The notes: a model not told the origin generated them from the sequence alone. A DNA stretch of 64,000 nucleotides from Porphyra umbilicalis (GCA_002049455.2 KV918869.1:62001-126000), one strand, 5' to 3'; numbered from the stretch's first letter, positions 1 through 10,073 are shown. Numbers and translations are program-made.

Positions 1-124
1 TGTGATTATTGGTAAAAGAACCAGCAATGATGGTTTTGTCGAAATCTCACAACCCTGCCTGGAAGTACATGTCATTTCCGAAACGATCTTGTGGCCGGCC
101 ATCTTATCGCGAGTCTTCACTGTC

Positions 125-178
125 GAGATGCCCTTGGCCGTCCGATGGAAAAATGGCACTGCCATAGACTTGATCTCA
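125..178. repeat. dispersed 54-bp repeat, copy 1
   Basis: This segment recurs in the same orientation at 56617-56670 with only a few mismatches; both start 'gagatgcccttggcc' and end 'agacttgatctca'. It is probably the edge of a dispersed element whose other end lies outside the window. From 190 to the gene at 827 the sequence turns extremely GC-rich, with runs of G and C, and I see no supported gene in it. Confidence 0.6.
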
Positions 179-826
179 GATCTGCGGTGCGCTGGTGGTG
201 CCCGCGACGGGTCGGTCGGCAGGGGGTGCAGTCCGGTGGTCGGGAGACGGGGGCAAGGCGAGTGGGGGGGGGGAACTTCCACCCTTTAGGGGGGGGGGGG
301 AGGGGTGGTGGGGAGGCGATCGGGGAAGTGGGTGAGGGGAGAGGGGAGCGGCCTGACAGCACGTACTAGAAGGATTGCCGATTGTAACGCGCACGCGAGG
401 CGGTGGCGGAGCGGCGCCTCCGGCGCCAACACCGTTGGCGCCCGGCGGCGGCGCGCCAACAGCGCACGGGCCGCCCCGGCCGCGGCCGCGTCCCCCCCCC
501 CCGCGGGCGGCCGCCGGCGTCGCGTCCCGGGCGCACCGGGCCCGGTGCGCTCGTGGCGCGACGGCGGCGGCGGCGGGCGGCGTGCGCGCGCCGACGCGGC
601 CGCCTCGGGGCGGCGCGTGACGCGTGCGCCGCGCGCGCCGAGCCGCCGCGGTGGGGACAAGAGGCGCCGCCCGCCGCGGCGGCGGGCGCGTCGGCAGGCG
701 GCGGCAGGCCGCAGACCCGCCGCCCCCGCGCCGCCGCCACGACGGCGACCGCCGCCGCCGGTGCGCGCCGTCAGACGAGGGCGTTGACCCGTCGCCGTGC
801 GCGTGCGCCGCGCGCGTCGCGTCGCC

Positions 827-2158
827 ATGGGCTCCCCCGCGCGGGGCGGGTGGCTGCCGCCGTCGTTGCCACCGCCGTCGCCGCTGCCGCGGCCGCGACG
901 CTCGCGTCGGCCGCCACGCCGCCGCCGCCGCTGGGCACGCGCGTCGGCGGTCCGCCGGGCGGGCCGCCCCGCCTGCAGGCGGGCGGGCCAGACCCCCCGC
1001 GCCCCGGGGGGGGGCGCCCCCGCCGCCGCCGGGCGTCGCGCCGCCACGGGCCTTCCCCCCCCCTCGCAATGGCGTGGCGGTGCCCTTCCCCCCCCTCGCA
1101 ATGGCGTCGCGGTGCCCTTCCCCCCCCCTGGCAATGGCGTCGCGGTGCCCTTCCCCCAACCCGACCCGTCCATCTTTGTCCCCCCTACCGACGACGACGA
1201 CGACCTCCCAGTGGTCGGCCCGCCGCCGACGGTGCGGTTTGTGCCCTTGCCGCCCGGCCGCCCCCCCCCCGACACCATTGACGTGACCGCCTGCGCGGCC
1301 GCCTACGCGTCGACCGGCGACGCCGTCACCTACCTCTGCTGCGTCGACCCGTCGCTCGGCTTTTGCGCCGACATTGGCGTCGAGCACACCCCCACGGGGG
1401 CCGTGTGCACCTACGACTGGCGCAGCGGCGGCGGGTCGCGGTGCTGCTTTCGGGCGGCCGACGGGCGGACCGAGCCGCCCCTGCCGGGGGGGGTGTATGG
1501 CGTCGAGTCGCCGCCGCCGCGGCTGCGGGTCGTGTGCCGGCGGGCGGGGCGGTGCCCGGCGGGCCCCGCGCCGGGCGCGGCGCCGGGGACGCCCTTCCGG
1601 CCCCCGTCGCTCAAAGACACGACGGGCCCGCCGACGCCCGGCGTGGAGGGGGCGGGCCGCTGCGGTACCTGGGGCCCGACCGTCTACACCAAGTGCGACG
1701 TGCTGGCGTGCAGCTCCCCCAAGCCGCCCTTGGACGGCACCGCCGCCAGTAAAGTGCGCCTCACCGCGTGTCAATTGTGGGGCACCCGCGCGCTCTGTTG
1801 TTTGGAGCGCCGCACGTGGGCGGAGCGCTACCGGTGCTGCCGGTCGTGCCGCGTGCCGGGGCGCCGCCGGAGCTCCATGGGCTGCTGCTTCCCTGGAACG
1901 CGGCCCAAGCCCAAGAAGAAGACGGGGACGAACACGTCCACCAAGAACAAGAAGAAGACGAGCAAGCCGACCAAGAACAAGAAGAAGACGAGCAAGCCGA
2001 CCAAGAACAAGAAAAAGACGAGCAAGCCGACCACGAACAAGAAGAAGACGAGCAAGCCGACCAAGAAGAAGAAGACGACGAGCAAGCCCACCAAGAGCAA
2101 GAAGAAAAGCGCGGCGCCGACAAAGAAGCCGGGGAAAAAGAGGAGCACCAAAAAGTAG
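827..2158 (+). CDS. cysteine-rich secreted protein with lysine-rich repeat tail
   Basis: I do not recognise the family. The frame is open to TAG at 2158, and the start is an ATG in strong Kozak context (gtcgccATGG). Read literally, the N-terminus is Pro/Arg-rich. A one-base change in the C run near 832-836 would give a classic signal peptide (a basic start, then a long Ala/Val stretch), returning to frame at the G run near 1007-1016; this is inference. A short PFPPPGNGVAV repeat follows, then an acidic DDDDD patch. The middle domain (about 1280-1890) has roughly twenty cysteines, with CC pairs such as YLCCVD, RCCFRA, LCCLE and RCCRSC, suggesting a disulphide-bonded extracellular fold. The last 75 residues are five TKNKKKTSKP-type decapeptides and further lysines. 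A secreted polyanion- or wall-binding protein is plausible. Whether the frame is intact is uncertain. Confidence 0.6.
   Translation: MGSPARGGWLPPSLPPPSPLPRPRRSRRPPRRRRRWARASAVRRAGRPACRRAGQTPRAPGGGAPAAAGRRAATGLPPPSQWRGGALPPPRNGVAVPFPPPGNGVAVPFPQPDPSIFVPPTDDDDDLPVVGPPPTVRFVPLPPGRPPPDTIDVTACAAAYASTGDAVTYLCCVDPSLGFCADIGVEHTPTGAVCTYDWRSGGGSRCCFRAADGRTEPPLPGGVYGVESPPPRLRVVCRRAGRCPAGPAPGAAPGTPFRPPSLKDTTGPPTPGVEGAGRCGTWGPTVYTKCDVLACSSPKPPLDGTAASKVRLTACQLWGTRALCCLERRTWAERYRCCRSCRVPGRRRSSMGCCFPGTRPKPKKKTGTNTSTKNKKKTSKPTKNKKKTSKPTKNKKKTSKPTTNKKKTSKPTKKKKTTSKPTKSKKKSAAPTKKPGKKRSTKK
1049..1160. repeat. 32-34 bp tandem repeat inside the cysteine-rich gene
   Basis: About three copies of a unit containing a C run followed by 'tcgcaatggcgtcgcggtg'. 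In the downstream reading frame it encodes PFPPPGNGVAV repeats. The length of the C run differs between copies, so copy number and phase may vary between alleles. Confidence 0.7.
1938..2090 (+). repeat. 30-bp coding minisatellite (TKNKKKTSKP)x5
   Basis: Five consecutive 30-base units encode the decapeptide TKNKKKTSKP with minor changes. The unit is a multiple of three, so copy-number change would keep the frame. It forms the basic tail of the cysteine-rich protein. Confidence 0.85.
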
Positions 2159-3421
2159 CGGGGGGGGGGATGGTGTCGATGGGCGCTCGGCCATTGTCAG
2201 AGGGCGCCGTGTGTTTTTCTTTTCTGGTGAGCGGACAGTCACACCCGCTTCCCTCTTGATTTATTACCTCCTGGGTGTCCCTTCCAGTACGGTATGGGGT
2301 GCGGCCGGCCGCCGTCCATGGCCGTCTGTGTGCGCTTGATACCCGCGTGGCTGCCCCAGCTCCTCCCACCGGGCTGTAGCCGCAGCTCGGCGGCCGTGGC
2401 GCGGCTCGAGCCGGCGCACGGGGCACCGCTCGCGTCCCCGGTAGCGGCGTTGCCACCGGCCGGCCGGCCGGCCGCCGGCCGACGCGCGCCCCCTCGACGC
2501 GGGTGCGTGGCGGTGCACGCCGCAGACGCACCCGCACGCGTCGGCCACGGGGCGGCGCGCGGGGCGCGAAGAGGGCGGGGGGGGGGGGTGCACGCGTGTT
2601 TGGCGCGGCAGCCGCGGCGCGCCGTCGAGGTTGCGGACGCTGAGGGGGGTGGGAGGAGGGGGGGGGACGCACCCACCGCCACCGTGGCCACCACCGTCCC
2701 CTCTGAGGGTGGAGGGCGGTTCGGTTGCAAACGCCGCGCCATGACCACAGACGTGCTCGCCGTCGATCGGGGGTGCGCACGTGGCGCAGACGCGCGGTGA
2801 CAGCGGCAGCAGCCGCGGCGGCGGCGGCGGTGCGGCGATATACATCGCCAATGGTGCCGGCAGCGGCAGCGGGGTGGGCCGGCGTGGGGTGGCGTGCCGG
2901 CGGGGCGGCGCGCCCACCAGCGGTCTGGGCGCGCCGCCGCGGCGGTGTTGGCGTCGACCCGCTGCTGTGGCAAAGGAGAGGGCCCGGCAGAGGACGCCCC
3001 GAGCTGCGCTGCGCCCACCACTGTGCCACCGCCGCCCGTACCGTGGCTCCGCCCGCCCCCCGCCGTCGGCCGCCCCTCCGCGTCGAGTCCCCACTGCGTC
3101 GCCGCGCGGCCGGCGGTGCGCGGGGCGGCGGGTGCGGCGCGCGTTCCACCCACCACGTCTGGCTGCCGGCGGCTGTTGCCAGCGCGATGCGCGTCGGTGG
3201 CGTCGCAGGGGTGGGCGCGTTTGGCGAGACGGGCGCACCCCGGCAAGGCGGCGTCGCCGCCACGGCACAGCACGGAGGCAGCAGCTGTGGCCGCCGCCGC
3301 CCCTCTGACCACGCTGCACCCGCCGCCGTTGGGCCGCGCGTCGGTTCCCCCAACGCCTGTTGCCACCGCCGCCGCCACCCCCCCCACGCGGTCGGAGCGG
3401 CGCGTGGCGGATGGCGAGCGC

Positions 3422-3422
<1 letters not shown>

Positions 3423-3457
<35 letters not shown>
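3423..3457. repeat. poly-A tract of 35 bases
   Basis: An uninterrupted run of 35 A residues within sequence of about 80 percent GC. It could be the tail of a short retroposed insertion or a replication-expanded run. I see no convincing target duplication next to it. Confidence 0.9.
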
Positions 3458-3460
<3 letters not shown>

Positions 3461-3847
3461 GCACGGCGGGGCGGGCGGTAGACGCGGCGCGACGGCGGCG
3501 CGGGGCGGAACCGGGCGCGGCCGGCGCGGCGCGCGCGCGGCGGCGCAGGCGGGTCCCCACCCCGTCGGCCGCCGCACGCACCGCGCGCGGCCGTCACCCC
3601 TGGGACGTGAGCAGGGGGGCAGCGGCAGGTCCTTGCAGCGTGCGGGCGACGCGGCGCCGCGGCGCCGCCGCCGCCGCGCGCGGCGGCGGGCGGGTGGCCC
3701 CACGCGCCGCGCGCGGCGCGGCAGCCACCGCCACGCGGCCGCCGTCGAGGGCGGGGGGGGGGGGGGGCGGGGCTCGCCGCCTGACCCCATCCATGGGGCG
3801 CCCGCCGCCGGTGGCGGCGCCAGCGGCGGCGCCTCTGCCACGCCGGC

Positions 3848-3975
3848 GGGGGGGGGCGAGCGGGAGGGGGGGGGGCGAGCGGGAGGGGGGGGGGCGAGCG
3901 GGAGGGGGGGGGGCGAGCGGGAGGGGGGGGGGCGAGCGGGAGGGGGGGGGGGCGAGCGGGAGGGGGGGGGGGCGC
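3848..3975. repeat. 19-bp G-rich minisatellite
   Basis: About seven copies of a 19-base unit of the form GGCGAGCGGGAG plus a G run. The plus strand has many G runs of four or more and should be prone to G-quadruplex formation and length change. Confidence 0.85.
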
Positions 3976-4066
3976 GCGCGCGACCGTCGCGGGGGCGCGC
4001 GCCGGCACCAGCGCCAATGGCCAGCGCTGGTGCCGGCGCGTGCTGCGGCACCACCGCGCCGCGGCA

Positions 4067-4902
4067 CACGCCTAGTTAAGGTGGCTCTTTTGGATTTGAA
4101 AGCTGTAGCATCTTTACACAAATTGTATCCAAGCCCTGCGAATCCTGTGCGCGCCTGGGAGGCTGTCACGGCCACTCGAGGTGGAAGTGACAAATTGCGA
4201 AGTCGTCTTGCTCGCCGGCACGCCGACCTGTTGCAAGATCGCCGCATTCGGGGTCCTTCGTCATGTCTGCCACCGCATGGTCGCCCTCCCACCACCCCCT
4301 CCTCGCACACACCTGCAAGGACGTGATACCTGGTTGGCCCAACACCCTGGTGCAGCGACGGTGCTCATGAGCCAGGTTGTCCGGTGGCAGAGGACAGTAG
4401 GAGTGCTCTGAGCCACTTGTGCACGTTGTCAATTACCCGTGGGGCGTTTGACGAGAACACATGTTCCCCTGCGTCTGAGCACACGGCTGTGATCCCCACT
4501 CAGAGCCGGTTCGAACAGTGTGAAGAGTCCCCATGCAACCGATACTACCTTGGTCAGAAAACGACAGTGAAGCCAACCACTCCCCACGAGCACTGACCGT
4601 GTGATTACGATCAAGATCATTCAGCAGTCACTCCATGCAACAGAAGTGCCTTGTTCGTTTGTTGCGCTCTCATTGGTCCTTCAGGTGAAACAATCAGAAG
4701 CGGGTTTCAGGCCGCGAATGTCTCTCGTTCTTGTGCCGCACGTTCATTGGCTCCGACAGCTATTCCGCCAGAGAAAGAGCTGTATGATCGGCTTTGGCCG
4801 ACAGCGGTCTTTGCAGCCAATAGAACTTCTCCATTTGAAATCTGACCCAATGAGATGGCCATAATCCAAAAGAGCCGCTCAGGGGGGTCTTAACTAGGCG
4901 TG
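4067..4902. mobile_element. TIR element with CACGCC ends and 4-bp target duplication
   Basis: The ends are perfect inverted repeats of 14 bases (CACGCCTAGTTAAG at 4067-4080; reverse complement at 4889-4902). A second inverted block, GGCTCTTTTGGATT, lies just inside each end; the right side has a few extra bases between the blocks. The flanks carry the same 4 bases, GGCA, at 4063-4066 and 4903-4906. The interior is near 50 percent GC inside an 80 percent GC island, as expected for an insertion. TTAA within the ends recalls piggyBac, but the termini do not match the usual CCC start. It encodes nothing recognisable; the short ORFs inside have no known motif. The superfamily is unknown. Confidence 0.75.
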
Positions 4903-4906
4903 GGCA

Positions 4907-6079
4907 ACGCCGCGGTGCCGGGCGGCGGTCGGGCGGCCATACAGAGGCGCTCCGCTCGACGTGCTCGCCGCCGTCGTGTGTTTGCCGACCAGCGCAGCGC
5001 AGGTGGGGGGGGACACGGGGCCCTCCAACCCATCCCCATCCATGGGGAGCCCGCAGCCGAGACGGGAGCGCCGGCAGTGGCGGCGCCTGCCACGGCTGGG
5101 TGACCGGCGGGCAGGCGGAAACGGCACGGAGGGGTGGTGGTGGCGGGCGTGGGTCCGCCCACGTGTTTGGCCGGCGCGCCGATTGGGCCAAGAAAAGACT
5201 GGCGCGGCTGGCGGGGGGGACCCCGGCCACATGACCCACAGTCGTGCCAAGCCCCGTTTGTGCCCTTGGTCTGCGCGGCGGCCATGGCAGTGGCCCAGAC
5301 TGACGTACGGCGCGACTGGCAGAGTACCCCGCGGCACTCTCCAGTGCGAGTGAGCCACATACGAGGACGCGTGGGCGGCGGTGTGACCCGTGCCGTGCCA
5401 TGGGCCGGGCACGGGCGCGATGCATGGGCGGGTGGGGGAGGGCGCCGATTGGCAATGGCGGAGCGGCGCGCACCGGCAGACGAGCACCGTCGGAGCGGCA
5501 CGGGCGGGCGGGCGGGCGGAGGAGCCCGCCGCCGTGGCCACCCGCGCGGGGCGGCCGACTGGCGGGGCGCCACCAGAAACGCGGCGGGGGTGGGAGCGTC
5601 GGCGACGGGCCGCGGGTGCGCTTGGCCTGCGGTCCCCGGGGTGGCCCACGCGGGCGGCGCGGCACCCGGTGGCAGCGCGACTGACTGCCGACGGCGTTTG
5701 GGCACCACGCGCCGGCCGCGCGGGCGCCACGGCGGGCGGCCGGCGGCGCGGGGGGGTGTGCGGCGCCACGGGGCAACGGCCCGCCGCGCGCGACGGTGTG
5801 CGCGTGGGGGCGCCGCCGCCGGCGGGCGGCGCCCAGACGGGCGGCATGGAGTTGTGCGGAAGCGGGCGCCCGCCTGTCGGCGGCGCGTATAAGACGGGTG
5901 ACGGGCCGGCGTGGTTGACCCGCCCGCCTCATCCACATCCACCCCACGCGTCCGAGCGCCCCCCACCACCGACGCCCCCACCCACGGCCACCACCCGCTG
6001 CCGCTGACGCTGCTGCCGCCTCTGCGCCGCCACCAACAACCTGCCGCCCGCTTGCCGCGCGCGCACCCACCGCGACACC
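4907..6079. other. GC-rich upstream region of the Gly/Trp-rich gene
   Basis: No gene is supported on either strand; long ORFs are compositional shadows. The part just ahead of 6080 holds a TATA-like box at 5888 and a CA/CC-rich leader, and presumably contains the promoter and 5' UTR of the gene at 6080. Confidence 0.5.
5888..5894 (+). promoter_or_regulatory. TATA-like box of the Gly/Trp-rich gene
   Basis: TATAAGA followed by CGG lies 192 bases before the ATG at 6080. The paralogous gene at 10276 has TATAAAGACGG at nearly the same distance (209 bases), so the pair looks like a conserved core promoter. Both sit in otherwise extremely GC-rich DNA. Confidence 0.6.
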
Positions 6080-6501
6080 ATGGCCTTTACCCGCGTCGCC
6101 GTCACGACCGTGGCGGTCTTTGCCGCCACCGCGGCGGTGGCCGTCGGCGCCCCCCCCCCCCCCACCGCGGCGGCGGTGGGGGCAGAGGCGGCGCCCCCCC
6201 CCTGGCGCCCCTCGCCGTGCACGCCGGCGGCCCCGGCGGCGGGGGTCCCCCCGCGGTGGCCGACGGGGGCGCCGTCCCGCCCAAGCCGCGCCTGCTGCGG
6301 GAGCCCCCCGCCGACGGCGGCGGCCGGTCGACCGAGACGACCGTGGATGGCAAGAAGGGGCGCTACTACTTTGGCCTCGGCTTTTACCCGTATGGGGGGT
6401 GGGGCGGCTGGGGGGGGTTTGGTGGCTGGGGGGGGTGGGGGGGGTGGGGCGGCTGGGGGGGGTACGGCGGCTACTATGGCCGCGGCTTTGGATGGTGGTG
6501 A
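6080..6501 (+). CDS. secreted Gly/Trp-rich low-complexity protein (paralogue of 10276)
   Basis: The start ATG is in good context (gacaccATGG). The first 24 residues form a signal peptide (MAFTR then a Val/Ala/Thr stretch ending near AVAVGA). The frame of the signal peptide and that of the C-terminal part differ by one base; the switch falls in a C run, most likely at about 6192-6200, because the paralogue at 10276 joins the two parts without a break. The C-terminal third holds the conserved block ET-VDGKKGRYYFGLGFYP and then GGWGGWGGFGG-type repeats ending in GRGFGWW and TGA. It is likely an exported structural or surface protein, since Gly-aromatic repeats favour self-assembly. No enzyme motif is seen, and I know of no named family. 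The frameshift may be an assembly error. Confidence 0.72.
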
Positions 6502-7896
6502 GGGGGGGGCGCGCCGGTTGGGAGCGGCCGCCGCACCCCGCCACCCCGCTACCCCGGCGGGGGGTGGGGGGGGACGGGGGGGCTGTCCCCGCGGGCAGGG
6601 TGCCGCCGATTGGGGGTGACGGCGGGCGGGTGGGTGCGTGTGTAGCAACCTCGTTTCTTTTTGGTTTGGTGAAGGGTATCGCAGCCGCCGTGCTCAGTGC
6701 GCCCGTCGTAGCGCCGGCCGCGTGTGCCGCCGTCGACGGGCGGTTACGTGAGGCCGCCGCCACCCGCGGCACCACGTCAGCGAGCACACCCCCCGGCCGC
6801 ACGTGGCGCACGCCCACTTTTGATGCCGCCCGACGGCGCGCCGTCGGGGCCAGCGCCGCGCCATCATCCGCACCGCCTGCCGCCTCGAGCCACCGCGCAG
6901 CGCCACTTGCGGCTCCGTCTGCGGTTGCGCCACCTCGCCCCCCCTCCGACGCGGCGCGTGCCCATCCAGGCAAACTGCGAGCTCCCCCGAGCTGGGGGTG
7001 TCTGCAGACGCCCGCACGTGCACACGCCTCGACACCGCCGCCAACGTGCGCCGCCACGCCCGTCTGGCCTCGAGCGGCAGGGGCCACCGCGGCCCACGCG
7101 GTGGCCACCCCCCTTCCCCAATGACGCGCGGCCATTGGCCACGCCTTCCTCTTTCCCGTGGGGGGGGCGCCACCCCCGCGCCACCCCCCCCACCCCGCCA
7201 CCGTCGGGCGTCGGCCGCCCAAAGCACGGTGCAGAGGGGGGCCCCGGACGCCGCCAGCCCCCCGCCGCCGCGGCAGCAGGCCCGCCGTGAGCGCCGCCCC
7301 GCCCGACGCCGCGAGCAAGCGGCTCGTGCGCAAACGCGGCCGCCGCGGCGGCGCGGCGGCGCTCCACCCCCGCCGCCGCTGCCGCGGCCAGCGCGGTGGT
7401 CCCCCACGGGGCGGTCCGCGGCGGCAGCGGTGTTGCGACGCGCCGCGGGCGGGGGGTCGGCCACCGTGTCCGTTGCGGGTCGCGACGCGGGCGCGGCCAC
7501 CGCCCGCCGCCGGCCGGCCGGCCGGACCGTGCGTGGCACCCCGGCCGACGGCGGCGCGGGCGTCTCAACGGCCACCCACACCATGACGTTGCTGTGCTGC
7601 ACCATTGGCGTTGAGGACGATTCCTCCTGGAAAGGTGCTCATACCTCGATCGCTTGTATGGCTGCTCAGGTGAAGGGGCGACAGATGTCTCCCCCGTGCA
7701 GGGCGCTGGAGGTGGCTCGGACCTGGACAGCGAGGCACGGCGACGCGGTGGTGCCGTCGTCCAGCAGGTACCAACGCTTTCGGGGACCCCACGTAAAACG
7801 ACCGATCCTTAAATCACTCTGAATATCAAAGTACTACTTGACAGGCAAAAACACTTTGGTTGGACACTTTTCAAACACCAACCGAGCGCACAACCG
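6502..7896. other. GC-rich region, then transition to moderate GC
   Basis: No supported gene. Up to about 7600 the sequence is an island rich in CCG/GCC runs, with ORFs in all frames and no domain. From about 7600 the composition falls towards 50 percent, just before the pogo-type insertion. A short open stretch continues in plus orientation to 7822 but shows nothing recognisable. Confidence 0.45.
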
Positions 7897-7898
7897 TA

Positions 7899-8621
7899 CA
7901 GTCATTATTCGGTTGTATCCATCGCCATTTGTTTACAGTTGCGGACAGTACTTAGGTTCCTCTGGCTCGACTTGCGATCGCCTGCCATGAGGTCATTTCA
8001 ATACTACAGGGAAGAAAGAGAAGTACGAAAGAGAGCATTTACGGTGAACTCGGACGAGATAAAATCCAATTTTACTTGCCTTCGCAGAACCTGATCACGC
8101 AAGTGTGTGCCTCGTACCGACCCACCATGCCCCATCACTCTTCATCGTCCGCACGAGCCAAAACCACGTCAACCTTCACATCGATGGCCTGAACATTAGT
8201 CTCAGCCACCACCCAGCGACGCATCACCTGCGCATGGTCTTCACCGCTTACGCTCTCGAACTCGCACTGCGTCGTGTTGGCCATCATGGCTACTAGAGAA
8301 GACACGTTCAAGGTTTTGTTGTCAGCAACAGGCTGAACGTCATCAGGCTGGCGTCTGAGCTCAGTGTTGGCCCTGTTGGGCAGGCAGTCCGCCTTCAGGC
8401 AGACCGGCACGCAATCTGCGCGGGCAAACATTGCGTTCCATTCCTGCACGATGAGCTCGGATTTGTGTAAGTTTATTCTGCCTGAGAATAAGTTCAGAAG
8501 GTCGACCATATATGTGTGTGCAGTCCACATTTCCCGTTCTCTCGGCGCCTGTGGTGTGTTCTTCGGCCCGGTTATATCCACTGTGGATATAACCGGGACG
8601 GATTTAACCGAATAATGACTG
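7899..8621. mobile_element. pogo/Tigger-like deletion derivative, copy A
   Basis: It is bounded by TA on both sides (7897-7898, 8622-8623), with inverted ends CAGTCATTATTCGGTT. A closely similar copy, 725 bases long, lies at 57192-57916 with the same ends and TA flanks. TA target sites and CAGT ends are typical of the Tc1/mariner-pogo group. The element keeps only a short minus-strand coding part resembling the C-terminus of a pogo-family transposase, so it cannot move by itself. Confidence 0.85.
8135..8581 (-). pseudogene. C-terminal remnant of a pogo-like transposase (copy A)
   Basis: The 148-residue minus-strand frame contains EWNAMFARADCVPVC followed by LKADCLP, which fits the pogo/Tigger C-terminal pattern in which a Trp is followed by a Cys and an 'A-ILP'-like end. 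An acidic tail follows (VSGEDHAQV...DVVLARADDEE). The same tail is conserved in copy B at 57428-57736, including a shared block LPNRANTELRRQPDDVQPV. The DDE catalytic core and the DNA-binding domain are missing. The assignment rests on the terminal repeats and this weak pattern. Confidence 0.5.
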
Positions 8622-8925
8622 TACTACCCAAGGACAAGGACACCGTCTCCTTCCCATTCCCATTGACGCCGCCATCGTGGTGTGCCCCACGCCGGGCACG
8701 AAAACAGTGGTGAGGCACGATGCCCGCCACGCGCGGCGGCCGAGCCCGCCGCCGCCACCGCCTTGACGGCGCCGCGCGGCGGGGGGACGCACGGGCGCCC
8801 CCGCCCCCGCCGCGCGCCGGCACCGCCGTCCCCCCCACCGTGGCTAGTGGGTGGATACCCCCCCCGCCGCGGTGGCGCCCGCGCTGGGCACGTGGTGGGG
8901 GTGGGCCCCCCCGGGGGGGGCGAAG

Positions 8926-8973
8926 GGGGGAGATGGAATGGGGCAGGGGCCCCTGCCCCATTCCATCTCCCCC
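8926..8973. repeat. perfect 48-bp palindrome
   Basis: Each 24-base arm reads GGGGGAGATGGAATGGGGCA then GGGG, and the second arm is its exact reverse complement with no spacer. It can extrude as a cruciform or fold back as single strand. No duplicated flank or recognisable element end is visible. Confidence 0.9.
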
Positions 8974-10066
8974 ATGCATCCATGGAGGGGCGGCGGTCTC
9001 GAGGCCGGCCGCACGGCCGGCCGCACGGCCCGCCTGGGGCGGCGCGTCGGATCGGGGGGGGGGGCGCGGGCACCCGCCGCCCCCGCTCCCCTCGACGCAC
9101 CGCGGACGCATCGTGCCACCGCGGGCTGCGTCCCCGCAGTTGGTGAGGGGGGTGCGCGCGCACGCGCGCGGCGTTGCCATTTTTGGGCGCCACCCGCACG
9201 CCCCGCTCGCCGGGCCGCCCGCGGCCGGCTGCGGCGGCCACGGGGGGCGTCAGCCGCTCCGCACGGACGCCGCTGTCGGTTGCGTCGCCGGTCGTGACGT
9301 GATGGCGGTCGGCAGCGGCAAGGCGGGAGCCCTGTGGAAAAGTAGGGGGGGGGGGTGGTGATATGGCGGCGTGGGGGGGGGTCTGGGGAGGACGCGCCGG
9401 GGAGGACCCCTCCCCACCCATGGATGACACGGGGCGGTCTTATCGGTGCCGGGAACCGTGGGCCACAGCGGCGCCGCCCCACACCGGCACCACGGTGGCG
9501 TGCGGCTGGCGGCCGAGGTGGCCGCCGCCGCTCCGCGTTGACGCGGCCGTCGCGCGATGGGGGGCGTGCGCCGACAGCCCGGTCGGCGGCCGGGGGACGG
9601 TGGCGGACGGGTGGTTGCCCGCGCGCTCGGTGGTGCCGATGGACGGGGACACGTCGGGGGTGGGCGCGCGGGCCGGCGGGGGCGGCGGCGTGCCGCCGCC
9701 AAGAGAGCGGGCGACCACGGGCACGTCCATGGGCGGAACCACGTGCGGCTTGCGTGCCGCCAGCCCGCCCGCCGCGGCTGCTGTCCGCGGTCCGCCATGC
9801 CGGGCGGCCGCGGTGGCGTCTGCCCGCCCGCCCGACGTGGCGGCCCCGCCGCAAGGCGCGGGCGGGCGTCGCAGAGCCGACCGGCGGCCATCTGTCTCTG
9901 TGTAGGCAGGGGCGCCGTCACGGCGGTGATGGGGTGGACCCACCGGGGGGGGCGCAGGGTGACGGCGGCCGCATCCTGCAGCGCGGTTGGGGTTGGCGCG
10001 ACGGTGCCTGACGGGCGGTGCCGGGTGAGGGGAGGGCATCACCCTGCCGGCGGGAGGGTGTCGCCC

Positions 10067-10073
10067 TATAAAG
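10067..10073 (+). promoter_or_regulatory. TATA box of the Gly/Tyr-rich gene
   Basis: TATAAAG followed by ACGG lies 209 bases before the ATG at 10276 and matches the box before the paralogue at 6080. The region between box and ATG is C/A-rich and fits a 5' leader. Confidence 0.65.

Larger units (their letters stand above)
2159..4062. other. GC-rich island without a supported gene
   Basis: Long open frames exist on both strands, but all are compositional: Ala, Arg, Pro and Gly runs in every frame, and none shows a domain. The stretch contains a 35-base A run at 3423-3457, very unusual in this GC context, and a 19-bp G-rich minisatellite at 3848-3975. A gene broken by homopolymer frameshifts cannot be excluded. 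Confidence 0.5.

Noticed and set aside
176-2242. Minus-strand open frame of 688 codons
   Set aside because: Opposite to the cysteine-rich gene; Arg/Pro/Ala composition only, produced by GC richness and the repeat tail.
2239-4069. Long overlapping minus-strand frames of about 600 codons
   Set aside because: Both frames are open over the same bases, contain a Phe run from the A35 tract and no domain; compositional.
4076-4893. piggyBac assignment for the 4067-4902 element because of TTAA
   Set aside because: The inverted repeat continues outside TTAA and the ends do not start CCC; a GGCA duplication outside fits better.
5400-6007. Plus-strand Gly/Arg frames
   Set aside because: Contain the TATA-like box and leader of the next gene and show no motif.
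4760-7333. Minus-strand frame of 857 codons
   Set aside because: Runs across the end of the TIR element and across the well supported gene at 6080; low-complexity composition.
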